A stretch of 64,000 nucleotides of DNA from Salinilacustrithrix sp003476595 (GTDB lineage Bacteria > Actinomycetota > Acidimicrobiia > Acidimicrobiales > Salinilacustritrichaceae), in assembly GCA_963972525.1 (NCBI GenBank), contig CAXAUZ010000001.1, positions 248,001 through 312,000 on the forward strand. The letters run 5' to 3'. The notes beneath the pieces were generated by a model. It did no database searches. It was not told where the DNA came from and was given only the letters and a program-made list of their open reading frames with translations. The stretch's first letter is position 1; each line of letters begins with the position of its first letter. Position numbers and translations under genes: made by a program. Shown piece after piece: positions 7,841 through 16,752 of this stretch.

Positions 7841-9094
7841 TCATGCCTGGTTTCGCGCCCGGCGGGCGGCGATGCGGGCCCGCACCGGGTTGTCCGGCTC
7901 CTCGCCCTGGAACGCCACGTTCACGAGCACGCCGGCGGCGAGCATGGTGGCCACCAGCGACGAGCCCCCGAAGGAGACGAACGGCAGGGGCACGCCGGTG
8001 ATGGGCAGCAGGCTGAGCACGGCGCCCACGTTGACGAAGCCCTGGACCGCGAACCAGGTGGTGACGCCGACGGCCAGCATGGCCCCGAAGGGATCCGACG
8101 CCCGGTGGGCGATGCGCAGGCCGAGGCCGATGAGGCTGGCGAAGAGGGCGACGACGAACAGGGAGCCGATGAGCCCGAGCTCCTCGCCGATGATGGCGAA
8201 CACGAAGTCGGTGTGGGCCTCGGGGAGGAACCCCCACTTCGCCCGGCTGGCGCCGAGGCCGGTGCCCGAGACGCCGCCCGAGGCGACGCCGATGAGGGAC
8301 TGGATCGTCTGGTAGCCGGAGTCCCCGGCGTTCTCCCACGGATCGAGGAAGCCGGTGACGCGGGCCCGTCGGTAGTCCGCCGACAGCGCGAACGTGGTGC
8401 CGAGCACCACCGCGGTGGCGCCGAGCACGCCGAGGATCCGCATGGGCACGCCGGCCCAGAGCAGCATCCCGCCGACGATCGCGCACAGGATCATCGTGGT
8501 GCCGAGGTTCGGCTGCTTCATGAGCAGCACGGCGAACATGCCGAGCACCACGAGGGCGGGCCGGAGGACCACGCCGAGCTGGTGGACCCGGTGGGCGTTG
8601 CGGGCGACGAGGGCGGCGCAGAAGACGATGAGGGCGAACTTGGCCGGCTCGGCGGGCTGGAGCTGCAGGAAGCCGAGCCCGATCCAGCGCTGGGCGCCGT
8701 TCACGCTCATCCCGATGCCGGGGACGAGGACGGCGACCAGCAGGCCGAGGGAGCCGAGCACGAGCAGCGGCACCAGCCGGGCCCAGCGGTGGTAGTCGAT
8801 CCGGGCGCCGACGAAGAGGGCGACGGAGGCGATGACGAGCCACATGCTCTGGCGGATGAAGACGGCGAAGGGGGATCCGACCTCCTCCACGGCCCACACC
8901 GAGGACGCAGACAGGATCATCACCGACCCGAGCAGGCTCAGCAGCGCGACCACCACGACGAGCGACAGCCCGAGGCGGTGCGACGGCGTGGCGCCGGAGG
9001 ACGGCACCTCGGTGGCGCCCGCCTCGGTGCTCCGCGACGGAGGCACGAGTCGCAGGCGCGGGTGGCGGGTGCGGCGCAGGCCGATCGCGGTCAT
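7841..9094 (-). CDS. ftsW: SEDS-family septal glycosyltransferase FtsW
   Basis: 417 residues. A cytoplasmic tail of about 45 residues precedes roughly ten membrane spans beginning at LGLSLVVVVALLSLLGSVMIL. SEDS motifs are NGAQRWIGLGFLQLQPAEPAK, the aspartate-bearing loop VTGFLDPW and SLIGVASGGVSGTGLGASRAKWGFLPEAHTDFVFAIIGEELG (read here in pieces), ending in PLPFVSFGGSSL. FtsW polymerises glycan strands together with FtsI. The ATG overlaps the murD stop (ATGA). Its place after murD is canonical. Confidence 0.97.
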   Translation of the reverse strand: MTAIGLRRTRHPRLRLVPPSRSTEAGATEVPSSGATPSHRLGLSLVVVVALLSLLGSVMILSASSVWAVEEVGSPFAVFIRQSMWLVIASVALFVGARIDYHRWARLVPLLVLGSLGLLVAVLVPGIGMSVNGAQRWIGLGFLQLQPAEPAKFALIVFCAALVARNAHRVHQLGVVLRPALVVLGMFAVLLMKQPNLGTTMILCAIVGGMLLWAGVPMRILGVLGATAVVLGTTFALSADYRRARVTGFLDPWENAGDSGYQTIQSLIGVASGGVSGTGLGASRAKWGFLPEAHTDFVFAIIGEELGLIGSLFVVALFASLIGLGLRIAHRASDPFGAMLAVGVTTWFAVQGFVNVGAVLSLLPITGVPLPFVSFGGSSLVATMLAAGVLVNVAFQGEEPDNPVRARIAARRARNQA

Positions 9095-10443
9095 GGGGTC
9101 TCCTCGAGGGCGTGGACGGCGGCGGCGAAGTCGTCGCCGCGGGCGGCGTAGCTGGCGTACCAGTCGAACGACGCGCAGGCCGGTGAGAGCAGGACGGCGT
9201 CGCCGGGCTGGGCCAGGCGGGCGGCGGCGGCGACCGCCTCGGGCATCGAGCCGGCCACCTCGACCGGGCGGAGCTCGTCGAACGCCGCGGCGATCTCGGG
9301 GGCGGCTTCGCCGATGGCCACCACGGCCCGGACGTGGTCGACGCCCTCGGCGAGGGTGCCGAGGTCGAGGCCCTTGTTGCGCCCGCCGGCGATGAGGACG
9401 ACGGAGTCGAAGCCCCGGACCGCGGCGAGGGTGGCGTGGGGCACGGTGGCCTTGGAGTCGTCGTAGTAGGTGGTGCCGTCGACGGTGGCGACTGGCGCCA
9501 CCCGGTGCGGCAGCGGACCGAAGCCGACCAGCACCTGGCGGATGGCGTCGGTCGGGCAGCCGGCCGCCTCGGCGGTGGCGGCGGCGGCGAGGGCGTTGGA
9601 GATGTCGTGGTCCAGGGCGCGGGGCAGGTCGGCGGCCGCGACGATGGTCCCACCCGGCCCCACCAGATGGCCCCCCGCGAGGCGGTAGTCGGCGGCGGGG
9701 TCCGAGGTGGACCAGGACACGTGGCGGGCCGGCGCGGCGGCGAGGTGGCGGGCCACGACGGGATCGTCGAGGTTGCCCACGGCGACGTCGGTGCTCGCCT
9801 GCGAGGCCCAGATGCGGGCCTTGGCGGCTTCGTAGTCGGCGTGGGTGGCGTGCACGTCGAGGTGGTCGGGGGCGAGGTTGAGCCAGGTCGCGACCCGGGG
9901 GGCCCAGCCGTGGGTGCGGCCGAGGCGGAACGAGGACGCTTCGACCACGAACCACTCGGGGCCCGGGTCGTCGATGGCGGCGACGAGGGGCAGGTCGTTG
10001 TTGCCGGCGTCGACGCACGCGATGCCGGCGGCGTCGAGCATCGCGGTGACCATCGTGGTGACCGTCGTCTTGCCGTTGGTGCCGGTGATGGCCACGATCG
10101 GGCGCTCGTCCCAGACCGCGGCGAGGTCGAGCTCGGTGACCGACGTGGTGCCGTGCGCGGCCGCGCTGGCGAACACCGGGTGCTGGTCGGGCAGCCCGGG
10201 CGAGGGGACGACCAGGTCGGCGTCGGCGACCATGGCGTCGAGCGCCGTGTCGTCGGGGGCGACGACCAGGGAGACACCGACGCGGTCGGCGGTGGCCTTC
10301 GTCGCGTCCGACGGCGCGTCGTCGGTGACCGTGACGTGGTGGCCGCGGGCGAGCAGCGCTGCGGCCACGGCCTGGTTGGTCAGGCCGAAGCCCACCAGCA
10401 GCACGCGGTCGGGCACGCCGTCGAGGCGTCGGGGCGGGGCCAT
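9091..10443 (-). CDS. murD: UDP-N-acetylmuramoylalanine-D-glutamate ligase MurD
   Basis: 450 residues. The ATG shares one base with the mraY stop (TGATG). N-terminal Rossmann-like segment VLLVGFGLTNQAVAAALL, ATP loop AITGTNGKTTVTTMV, the VEASSFRLGRT segment, NLAPDHLDVHATHADYEAAK and the C-terminal YYDDSKATVPHATLAAV are MurD features. The enzyme adds D-glutamate to UDP-MurNAc-L-Ala. Length is normal. Confidence 0.97.
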   Translation of the reverse strand: MAPPRRLDGVPDRVLLVGFGLTNQAVAAALLARGHHVTVTDDAPSDATKATADRVGVSLVVAPDDTALDAMVADADLVVPSPGLPDQHPVFASAAAHGTTSVTELDLAAVWDERPIVAITGTNGKTTVTTMVTAMLDAAGIACVDAGNNDLPLVAAIDDPGPEWFVVEASSFRLGRTHGWAPRVATWLNLAPDHLDVHATHADYEAAKARIWASQASTDVAVGNLDDPVVARHLAAAPARHVSWSTSDPAADYRLAGGHLVGPGGTIVAAADLPRALDHDISNALAAAATAEAAGCPTDAIRQVLVGFGPLPHRVAPVATVDGTTYYDDSKATVPHATLAAVRGFDSVVLIAGGRNKGLDLGTLAEGVDHVRAVVAIGEAAPEIAAAFDELRPVEVAGSMPEAVAAAARLAQPGDAVLLSPACASFDWYASYAARGDDFAAAVHALEETP

Positions 10444-11474
10444 CAGTCGAGGCCGCCGGTGCCGATGTAGTCGGCGTAGAACATGCCGAGCGCGAGCGCG
10501 GTGGCGAGGCCGGCCATGATCCAGAAGCGGATGATGACCGTGGTCTCCGGCCAGCCGCCCAGCTCGAAGTGGTGGTGGATCGGCGCCATCCGGAAGAACC
10601 GCTTGCCGGTGAGCCGGAAGCGGGTGACCTGCAGCATCACCGACACGGTCTCGAGGACGAACAGGAACCCGATCACCGGGAGCAGCAGCTGGGTGTTGGT
10701 CGTCAGCGCCAGGCACGCGAGGGCGGCACCGATGGCGAGGGCACCGGTGTCGCCCATGAAGATGCGGGCCGGGTTGGCGTTCCACCAGAGGAACCCGGTG
10801 ACGCCTCCGAGCATGGCGGCCGCCACGACGGCGAGGTCCAGGGCGTGCTCCACCTGGTACACGTCCGGGTGCCGGAACGCCCAGAAGCCGACGACGATGA
10901 AGGTGATGAAGGCGAAGATCGACGACCCGGCGGCGAGGCCGTCGAGGCCGTCGGTGAGGTTGACCGCGTTGGTGGTTCCGGCGAGCAGGAGCATCGCCCA
11001 GATCGCCCAGGTCCAGTCGGGGATGTCGAAGCCGGGCGAGTCGAAGCGGGTGAAGGAGATGGTGGTGTGGACGTCGGTGAGCGTCAGCATCGCGACGACG
11101 AAGCCGACGGCGACCACGAGCAGGCCGAGCATCTTGGCCCGGCTCGACAGCCCGAGGTTCCGCTCCCGCGACACCTTGATCCAGTCGTCGAGGGCACCGA
11201 CGATGCCGGCCCCGAGGATGGTGGCCATCACGATGAGGCCGGTGCGGGTGAAGACCAGCCCGGAGCGGACGTGCGCGGCGAGGTAGCCGGCGAGGGCGGC
11301 GATGACGAAGGCGACGCCGCCCATCGTCGGCGTGCCCGCCTTGGTGACGTGGCCCTCGACGTCTTCGTGGATGGGCTGGCCGATCTGGTGGGCGGTGAGC
11401 CAGTCGATGAGGTAGCGGGTGCCGACGAGGGACACCATCAGCGACACGCCTGCGGCGATCAGGAGGGGGATCAC
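10443..11474 (-). CDS. mraY: Phospho-N-acetylmuramoyl-pentapeptide transferase MraY
   Basis: 343 residues, polytopic (about ten spans), from a GTG overlapping the murE stop (GTGA). Diagnostic stretches are HVTKAGTPTMGGVAFV, the first acidic motif GALDDWIKVSRERNLGLS, NAVNLTDGLDGLAAG with the catalytic aspartates, FLWWNANPARIFMGDTGALAIG and the C-terminal APIHHHFELGGW histidine motif. It makes lipid I by moving phospho-MurNAc-pentapeptide to undecaprenyl phosphate. No separate murF is visible beside it in this window, which is unusual for a dcw cluster. Confidence 0.98.
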   Translation of the reverse strand: MIPLLIAAGVSLMVSLVGTRYLIDWLTAHQIGQPIHEDVEGHVTKAGTPTMGGVAFVIAALAGYLAAHVRSGLVFTRTGLIVMATILGAGIVGALDDWIKVSRERNLGLSSRAKMLGLLVVAVGFVVAMLTLTDVHTTISFTRFDSPGFDIPDWTWAIWAMLLLAGTTNAVNLTDGLDGLAAGSSIFAFITFIVVGFWAFRHPDVYQVEHALDLAVVAAAMLGGVTGFLWWNANPARIFMGDTGALAIGAALACLALTTNTQLLLPVIGFLFVLETVSVMLQVTRFRLTGKRFFRMAPIHHHFELGGWPETTVIIRFWIMAGLATALALGMFYADYIGTGGLD

Positions 11475-12913
11475 CGGCCCAGCACCTCGCGCAGCGCCGC
11501 GGCCGCGACGACCCGGTCGTCGAACTCCACGACCCGGTCGGCGAAGGTCTGGGTCGTCTCGTGGCCCTTGCCGGCGATCACCACCACGTCATGGTCCCCC
11601 GCCTCGCGCGCTGCGTGGTGGATGGCCTCCGCACGGTCCAGGATGGTGCGGACCTCGGCCCGCGCCGGGCCGTCCGGGATGCCGGCGACGATCTCGGCGG
11701 CGATGGCTGCGGGGTCCTCCGAGCGGGGGTTGTCGTTGGTCACGACCACCACGTCAGCAGATGCTGCGGCGATGCGGCCCATCTCCGGCCGCTTGGCCCG
11801 GTCCTTGTCGCCACCGCAGCCGAAGACCACCAGCACCCGGCCGCCGCTCGCCTCGGCTCGCTCCCGGGCCGCGTCGAGCACGGTCTGGAGGGCGTCGGGC
11901 GTGTGGGCGTAGTCCACGGCCAGGGTGAAGGACTGCCCCTCGTCGACGCGCTCGAACCGGCCGGCGACGGTGGGGACGGCGGCCAGGCCGCGCGCGACCG
12001 TGTCCGGGTCGATGTCGAGCCAGTCGGCGATGGCGGCGGCGCACAGGGCGTTGGCCACGTTGTGGCGTCCGGCCAGTGGCAGCTCGACCGGGACGCCGCG
12101 CAGGGTGAAGCGGGAGCCGGTGCCGGCCGGGGCGAGGCCCTCGGCGTCGGCCAGGCGGTAGGGGTGGACGACCACGTCGGTGCCCTCGACCCGTTCGATC
12201 AGCCGGGCACCCCACTCGTCGTCGGCCCGGATCGCCGCCCGGCTCGTGCGGTCGGGGCGGAACAGCGACGCCTTGGCCTCGAAGTAGGACTCGATGTCGC
12301 CGTGGAGGTCGAGGTGGTCGTGGCCGAGGGTCGTGAACCCGGTGGCGCGGAACCAGGTCCCGTCGACGCGGCCCATGACCAGCGCGTGGGAGGAGACCTC
12401 CATCGCCACCGCCTCGACCCCTTCGTCGCGCCAGGTGGCCAGCTGGGCCTGGAGCTCGGGGGCGTCCGGGGTCGTCGGCGGCCAGCCGGGCCGGGACGTG
12501 AGCGTGCCCACGACCTCGCACCGGCGGCCGGCGGCCTCGAGCACAGCGCGCAGGATGGCCACCGTCGTGGTCTTGCCGTTCGTGCCGGTGATGCCGATGA
12601 CGTCGAGGTCCCGGCTCGGGTCCCCCCAGTAGCGGGCGGCGACCGGCCCCATCGCGGCGCGCACCGACGGCACCACCACCTGGGGCACGTCGACGGCGAG
12701 GGGGCGCTCGACGAGGAGGGCGGCCGCGCCGGCGTCGACCACGTCGGCGGCCAGGTCGTGGCCGTCGACGCGGCTGCCCGGCACGCAGCAGAACAGGACA
12801 CCGGCGAGGACCGTGTCGGTGCGGTGGACGACGCCGGAGATCTCGACGTCGCCGCGCACCTCGTGGTCGATGCCGGCGTCGGCGAGGCCTGCGGCCGCGC
12901 GCGACAGCAGCAT
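11471..12913 (-). CDS. murE: UDP-MurNAc-tripeptide synthetase MurE (meso-DAP type)
   Basis: 480 residues. The ATG overlaps the ftsI stop; a GTG one codon upstream is an alternative. The ATP loop is GITGTNGKTTTVAIL; MEVSSHALVMGRVDG, NLHGDIE-type loop (DHLDLHGDIESYF) and VDYAHTPDALQTVL are standard. The amino-acid specificity motif reads DNPRSEDP, the form that selects meso-diaminopimelate rather than lysine, so the wall should be A1-gamma type; that is inference from the motif. Cytoplasmic ligase of the Mur pathway. Confidence 0.97.
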   Translation of the reverse strand: MLLSRAAAGLADAGIDHEVRGDVEISGVVHRTDTVLAGVLFCCVPGSRVDGHDLAADVVDAGAAALLVERPLAVDVPQVVVPSVRAAMGPVAARYWGDPSRDLDVIGITGTNGKTTTVAILRAVLEAAGRRCEVVGTLTSRPGWPPTTPDAPELQAQLATWRDEGVEAVAMEVSSHALVMGRVDGTWFRATGFTTLGHDHLDLHGDIESYFEAKASLFRPDRTSRAAIRADDEWGARLIERVEGTDVVVHPYRLADAEGLAPAGTGSRFTLRGVPVELPLAGRHNVANALCAAAIADWLDIDPDTVARGLAAVPTVAGRFERVDEGQSFTLAVDYAHTPDALQTVLDAARERAEASGGRVLVVFGCGGDKDRAKRPEMGRIAAASADVVVVTNDNPRSEDPAAIAAEIVAGIPDGPARAEVRTILDRAEAIHHAAREAGDHDVVVIAGKGHETTQTFADRVVEFDDRVVAAAALREVLGR

Positions 12914-14976
12914 CACGAACCTGCCGGGGGGATCCGGAAGCGGTTCAGCGCGAACTTCGCCAGGTCGGCGAAGACGGGAGCGGCGGCGGAGCCGCCGTAG
13001 ATGGTGGCAGTGGGCTCGTCGATGGCCACGATGATGGACAACGCGGGGTCCTCGGCGGGAACCATGCCGGTGAAGGCGGCGACGTAGTGGTAGTTCCCGG
13101 CCGCGTCGCGGTAGGTCCCGGTGTCCTGGGGCTTGCGGGCGGTACCGGTCTTGCCCCCCACCGAGTAGCCGGCCACCTGGGCGTTCTCGCCGGTGCCGGC
13201 GTCGACGACCTGGACGAGCATGTCCCGCACCTGCTGCGCGGTCTCGGCCGACACGACCCGACGGGGTTCGCCCACGTCGACGGGGTTGCGCCGCCCGTCG
13301 GCGTCGACCGTGGCCGCCACGAGGCGGGCCGGGATGTGGAGGCCGTCGTTGGCGATGATGTTGTAGGCGTCCAGCATCTGCATGGCGGTCACGGCGATGC
13401 CCTGGCCGATCGGGATGGAGCCGATCGAGGTGCCGGACCAGTTCTCCGGCGGCAGGAGGATGCCCGGCGACTCGTTCGGGAAGCCGAGCGCGGACTTCGA
13501 GCCGAAGCCGAAGGACCGCAGGTACTGGTCGATGCGCTCCTTGCCGAGGTCCTGGGCGAGCATGATCGTGCCGACGTTGGAGGACTGGGCCAGGATCTCG
13601 GTCACCGTCATCGGCACCGTCGGGTGCTCGTGGTCGTCGGAGAAGCGGTGGTCGGACACCTGGAGGCTGTCGGGCACGACCAGCTCGGTGTCGGGCGTGA
13701 CCAGGCCCTCCTCCAGGGCGGCGGCGATGGTGATGACCTTGTTCACCGATCCGGGCTCGAACACGTCGATCACGGCCCGGTTGGCGCCGGCGGTGATGAT
13801 CTCGTCGTCGGTGTTGCGCGTGATGTTGGCCAGCGCCAGGATCTCGCCGCTCTCGGGCTGGCTGATGATCACGGTGCCGCCCTTGGCGCCGAGGGCGTCC
13901 ACCTGCTCGGCCAGGACGCGCTCGGTCTCGTACTGCAGGCTGCGGTCCAGCGTGAGGACGACGTCGCTGCCGGCGCGCGGGGCGATGCGGGACTGGCCGG
14001 CCGCCGCGATGGTGCCGCCGTCGCGGGCCCGCTCGTAGGTCACCTCGCCCGGCGTGCCGGTGAGGACCTCGTCGTAGAGCAGCTCCATCCCGGTCGCGCC
14101 GGTCTGGTCGGGCGCCACCCGGCCGATGATGGCGCGGGCCAGCTCCTCCGACGGCGTGAACCGGGCCGGTTCCTCCAGCAGGTGGATGCCGGCCAGGTCG
14201 AGCTCGACCACCCGGGCGGCCACGTCGTCGTCGATGCGGCGGGACAGGTAGGCGAAGCGGCCGTCGTCGTCGAGGATGTCGGCGAGCTCGGCCCGCTCCA
14301 TCCCGAGGACGGGGGCGAGCCGGCGGGCGGTGGCGAGGGGGTCCTCGATCTGGCTCGGATCGGCGAAGACGGTGGGCCGCAGCACCGACAGGGCGAGGTC
14401 GTGGCCCTCCCGGTCCAGGATGCGACCACGGTCCGCGTCCAGCTGCACCGTGCGCAGCCGCTGGGACTGGCCGACCTCGACGAAGCGGTCCGGCTCGAGG
14501 ACCTGGACGTGCACGAGCTTGCCGACCACGGCGAGCAGGAGCACGGCGAGGAGGGCCTTGAGGGCCATGCTCCGCCGCTCGGGACGGGCCGCGGGGCGCG
14601 AGGCCGGCCGGCGCGGCGGTCGGCCACCACCACCGCCACCGCGGGCGGCCCGGGCGTGGCTGGTGTCGATGTCGTGCACCGTGTGCGCCGCGGTCGGGGC
14701 CGGCCAGGCCGGGTCCGGGAGGCGGTGGGCCGGCGCGGGGCTCCGGCGGGCCACCGGGCGGCCCGTCGGCGGTGCGCTCGGGCGCGGGGCGGTGAGGGAG
14801 CGGTCGAGCGGGACGCCGCGTCGGCCCGGCCGCGGGCGCGGCAGGCGGTGGACGGTGGCGGTGCGCGGCGCTCGCGCCCCACCCCGGCCGGGGTGCCGCG
14901 GCTCCTCGGCGAAGGGATCGGTGTCGAAGTCCTCCCAACCCTCGCCCCAGTCGGGGTCGATCGGACCCCAGCTCAC
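12913..14976 (-). CDS. ftsI: Septal class B penicillin-binding protein FtsI (PBP3)
   Basis: 687 residues from a GTG overlapping the ftsL stop (GTGA). An unusually long cytoplasmic N-terminus of about 135 Pro/Arg/Gly-rich residues precedes one membrane span (ALKALLAVLLLAVVGKLVHV). The dimerisation domain includes DRGRILDREGHDLALSV. Transpeptidase motifs are SVNK (S410, K413), SSN in LAQSSNVGTIM, and KTGT (K609). FtsI cross-links septal peptidoglycan with FtsW. The start fits the overlap; Met at 137 would remove the tail, but the coupled GTG is better supported. Confidence 0.96.
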   Translation of the reverse strand: MSWGPIDPDWGEGWEDFDTDPFAEEPRHPGRGGARAPRTATVHRLPRPRPGRRGVPLDRSLTAPRPSAPPTGRPVARRSPAPAHRLPDPAWPAPTAAHTVHDIDTSHARAARGGGGGGRPPRRPASRPAARPERRSMALKALLAVLLLAVVGKLVHVQVLEPDRFVEVGQSQRLRTVQLDADRGRILDREGHDLALSVLRPTVFADPSQIEDPLATARRLAPVLGMERAELADILDDDGRFAYLSRRIDDDVAARVVELDLAGIHLLEEPARFTPSEELARAIIGRVAPDQTGATGMELLYDEVLTGTPGEVTYERARDGGTIAAAGQSRIAPRAGSDVVLTLDRSLQYETERVLAEQVDALGAKGGTVIISQPESGEILALANITRNTDDEIITAGANRAVIDVFEPGSVNKVITIAAALEEGLVTPDTELVVPDSLQVSDHRFSDDHEHPTVPMTVTEILAQSSNVGTIMLAQDLGKERIDQYLRSFGFGSKSALGFPNESPGILLPPENWSGTSIGSIPIGQGIAVTAMQMLDAYNIIANDGLHIPARLVAATVDADGRRNPVDVGEPRRVVSAETAQQVRDMLVQVVDAGTGENAQVAGYSVGGKTGTARKPQDTGTYRDAAGNYHYVAAFTGMVPAEDPALSIIVAIDEPTATIYGGSAAAPVFADLAKFALNRFRIPPAGS

Positions 14977-15548
14977 TCCTCCCGTCCTCCCTCGGACAGC
15001 TGGTCGGCGGCGAGCTCGGTCGGATCGTCGGCGGCGTCGGCCTCGGCAGCAGCCACGTCGTCGGCCTCGGTCTCGGCCGCGTGGGCGGTGGCGGGCTCGA
15101 CGCGGACGGGCTCGGCCGGGGCCCCGTCGAGGCCGACGGGGAGGAGGTAGCCGACCTCGGTCGGCAGCACCATCCCGAGGCGGTCCCGAGCTGCGTCGAG
15201 GACGCGGTCGGGGGACTCGAGCTCGGCCACCCGCAGCTCGAGTCGGCGGATGGCCTCGTTCTCGGCGGCGACGTCGCTGCGCATGGCGTCGAGGCGGACC
15301 TGGCCACCGATGAGCAGGGCGTGCATGCCGGCGAGGCCGAGCAGGGCGGCGATGACCATGCCGACGCCGACGAGGGCCGGGACCGCCGGTGAGCGCTTCG
15401 GGCGCGGGCGCTCCACCGGGCGCAGGTGCTGGCCGCGGCGGTGCTCCGGTCGGCGGGCCGGGGCGACCGCACCGTCGTGGGTGGGGCGGCCGTGGGTGGG
15501 GCGGCCGTGGGTGGGGCGCGCCGGGCGCGCCGGGGCGATCGCCGTCAC
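14973..15548 (-). CDS. ftsL: FtsL-type divisome protein
   Basis: 191 residues from a GTG overlapping the rsmH stop (GTGA). Layout: a Pro/Arg/His-rich cytoplasmic N-terminus containing a GRPTH repeat, one membrane span (VPALVGVGMVIAALLGLAGM), then a short heptad-like stretch RLDAMRSDVAAENEAIRRLELRVAELESP, the motif DRVLDAARDRLGMVLP seen in many FtsL proteins, and an acidic Ala/Asp/Glu-rich tail of about 50 residues. FtsL scaffolds FtsQ/FtsB and activates FtsWI. Sequence conservation in this family is low, so the call rests on topology and on the position between rsmH and ftsI. Confidence 0.88.
   Translation of the reverse strand: MTAIAPARPARPTHGRPTHGRPTHDGAVAPARRPEHRRGQHLRPVERPRPKRSPAVPALVGVGMVIAALLGLAGMHALLIGGQVRLDAMRSDVAAENEAIRRLELRVAELESPDRVLDAARDRLGMVLPTEVGYLLPVGLDGAPAEPVRVEPATAHAAETEADDVAAAEADAADDPTELAADQLSEGGREE
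15476..15520 (+). repeat. Three tandem copies of a 15-bp unit inside ftsL
   Basis: The unit cgtgggtggggcggc occurs at 15476-15490 and 15491-15505, with a third copy at 15506-15520 that differs only at its last two bases. On the coding (minus) strand each copy encodes Gly-Arg-Pro-Thr-His. Being a multiple of three, changes in copy number keep the ftsL frame. Confidence 0.9.
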
Positions 15549-16546
15549 GAGGCCTCACCGAGCTGCTCGGCCACCCGGAGGCGGGCGCTGCGGGCACGGG
15601 GGTTGACGGCGATCTCGTCCTCGGTGGCGGTGATCGCCTTGCGGGGCACCAGCTTCACGCTCGGGGCGCCGCCGCAGCGGCAGGGGCCGCTGCCCGGGGG
15701 GCAGACGCAGTCGTCGGCGGCGGCGTCGCGGAAGCGGCGGGCCACGATGCGGTCCTCGCCGGAGTGGTACGTGATGACCGCCATGCGGCCGCCGGGGACG
15801 AGCAGGTCCAGGGCGTCGCCGAGCACGGCCTCGAGCTGGGCCAGCTCGTCGTTGACCTCGATGCGCAGGGCCTGGAAGGTGCGGGTCGCCGGGTGGCCGC
15901 CGGTGCGGCGGGCGGCGGCGGGGATGGCGTCGCGCACGACGTCGGCCAGCTGCGCGGTGGTCGTGATCGGGCGGGCCTCGATGATGGCGCGGGCCACCCG
16001 GTCGGCATGGCGCTCGTCGCCGAAGCGGCGCAGGATGCGGACCAGCTCCCCGTGGTCGGCCTCGTTCACCACGTCGGAGGCGGAGCGGCCGGTCGTGGGG
16101 TCCATGCGCATGTCGAGCGGGCCGCTGTTGCGGTAGCTGAAGCCGCGATCGCCGCGGTCGAGCTGGGGCGAGGAGACGCCGAGGTCGAGGAGGATGCCGG
16201 AGAGCCCGGTGGGGATCTCGGACTCGGGGGTGTCGGCGGTGGTTCGGGTGCGGCGCAGCAGGCTCATGGCATCGGCGATCCGGTCGAAGCGGGTGTGCAC
16301 CACGTGGGCCCGGTCCCCGAAGCGGGCGAGCCGCTCGGTGGCCACCTGCACGGCGAGCGGATCCCGGTCCAGTCCCAGCACCGAGAGGTGGGGGTGGGCG
16401 TCGAGGATCGCCGTGGCGTGGCCGGCTCCGCCGAGCGTGCCGTCGACCACCCAGCCCGGCGGGACCGGGGCGAAGGCGGCGACGACCTCGTCCCGCAGGA
16501 CGGGGACGTGGCGGAAGGTCCGGGTGGAGTCGTCTGCGTCGCTCAC
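15545..16546 (-). CDS. rsmH: 16S rRNA (cytosine-1402-N4) methyltransferase RsmH
   Basis: 333 residues. I choose the GTG at 16546 because a GAGGGG ribosome site lies 6 nt upstream; an in-frame GTG at 16600 would add 18 residues without such a site. The N-terminal HVPVLRDEVV, the SAM motif VVDGTLGGAGHATAIL, LDRDPLAVQVA, GILLDLGVSSPQLD and the cysteine-bearing DCVCPPGSGPCRCGG stretch are family hallmarks. It methylates C1402 in the ribosomal P site. Second gene of the dcw cluster. Confidence 0.97.
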   Translation of the reverse strand: MSDADDSTRTFRHVPVLRDEVVAAFAPVPPGWVVDGTLGGAGHATAILDAHPHLSVLGLDRDPLAVQVATERLARFGDRAHVVHTRFDRIADAMSLLRRTRTTADTPESEIPTGLSGILLDLGVSSPQLDRGDRGFSYRNSGPLDMRMDPTTGRSASDVVNEADHGELVRILRRFGDERHADRVARAIIEARPITTTAQLADVVRDAIPAAARRTGGHPATRTFQALRIEVNDELAQLEAVLGDALDLLVPGGRMAVITYHSGEDRIVARRFRDAAADDCVCPPGSGPCRCGGAPSVKLVPRKAITATEDEIAVNPRARSARLRVAEQLGEAS

Positions 16547-16752
16547 CGGCAGCCCCTCGGTCGCCGAAGGCCCGCCGGGATGTATGCCCCGGTCGGGCAC
16601 GATGAAAGAGCGGGCGGAGAGTAGGGGCCTTCCATCTCGACGCCCGAGAGGCTGCGAGTGAGCGGCGCGTGGACTCCTGTTGTGGTGGTGCTCGTCTGCT
16701 CGGTGGACGCGCTCCCTTCGTTCACGGTCGGTGGTCTGTGGTGGGTGGGATG
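16547..16752 (-). other. mraZ-rsmH gap, 206 bp, candidate leader
   Basis: No protein gene is supported here; a 60-codon frame exists but has no family resemblance. A minus-strand TACTCT box at 16625-16630 could be a -10 for rsmH, giving a leader of about 70 nt, but there is no good -35. Nothing else is recognisable. Confidence 0.3.

Noticed and set aside
11471..15472. Single uninterrupted minus frame suggesting an FtsI-MurE fusion of 1333 residues
   Set aside because: Only the murE part is in frame with a real protein; ftsI runs in another frame with its own stop at 12913, so there is no fusion.
16543..16725. 60-codon frame between mraZ and rsmH
   Set aside because: No ribosome site, no homologous motif and low-complexity Ser/Thr/Pro content.
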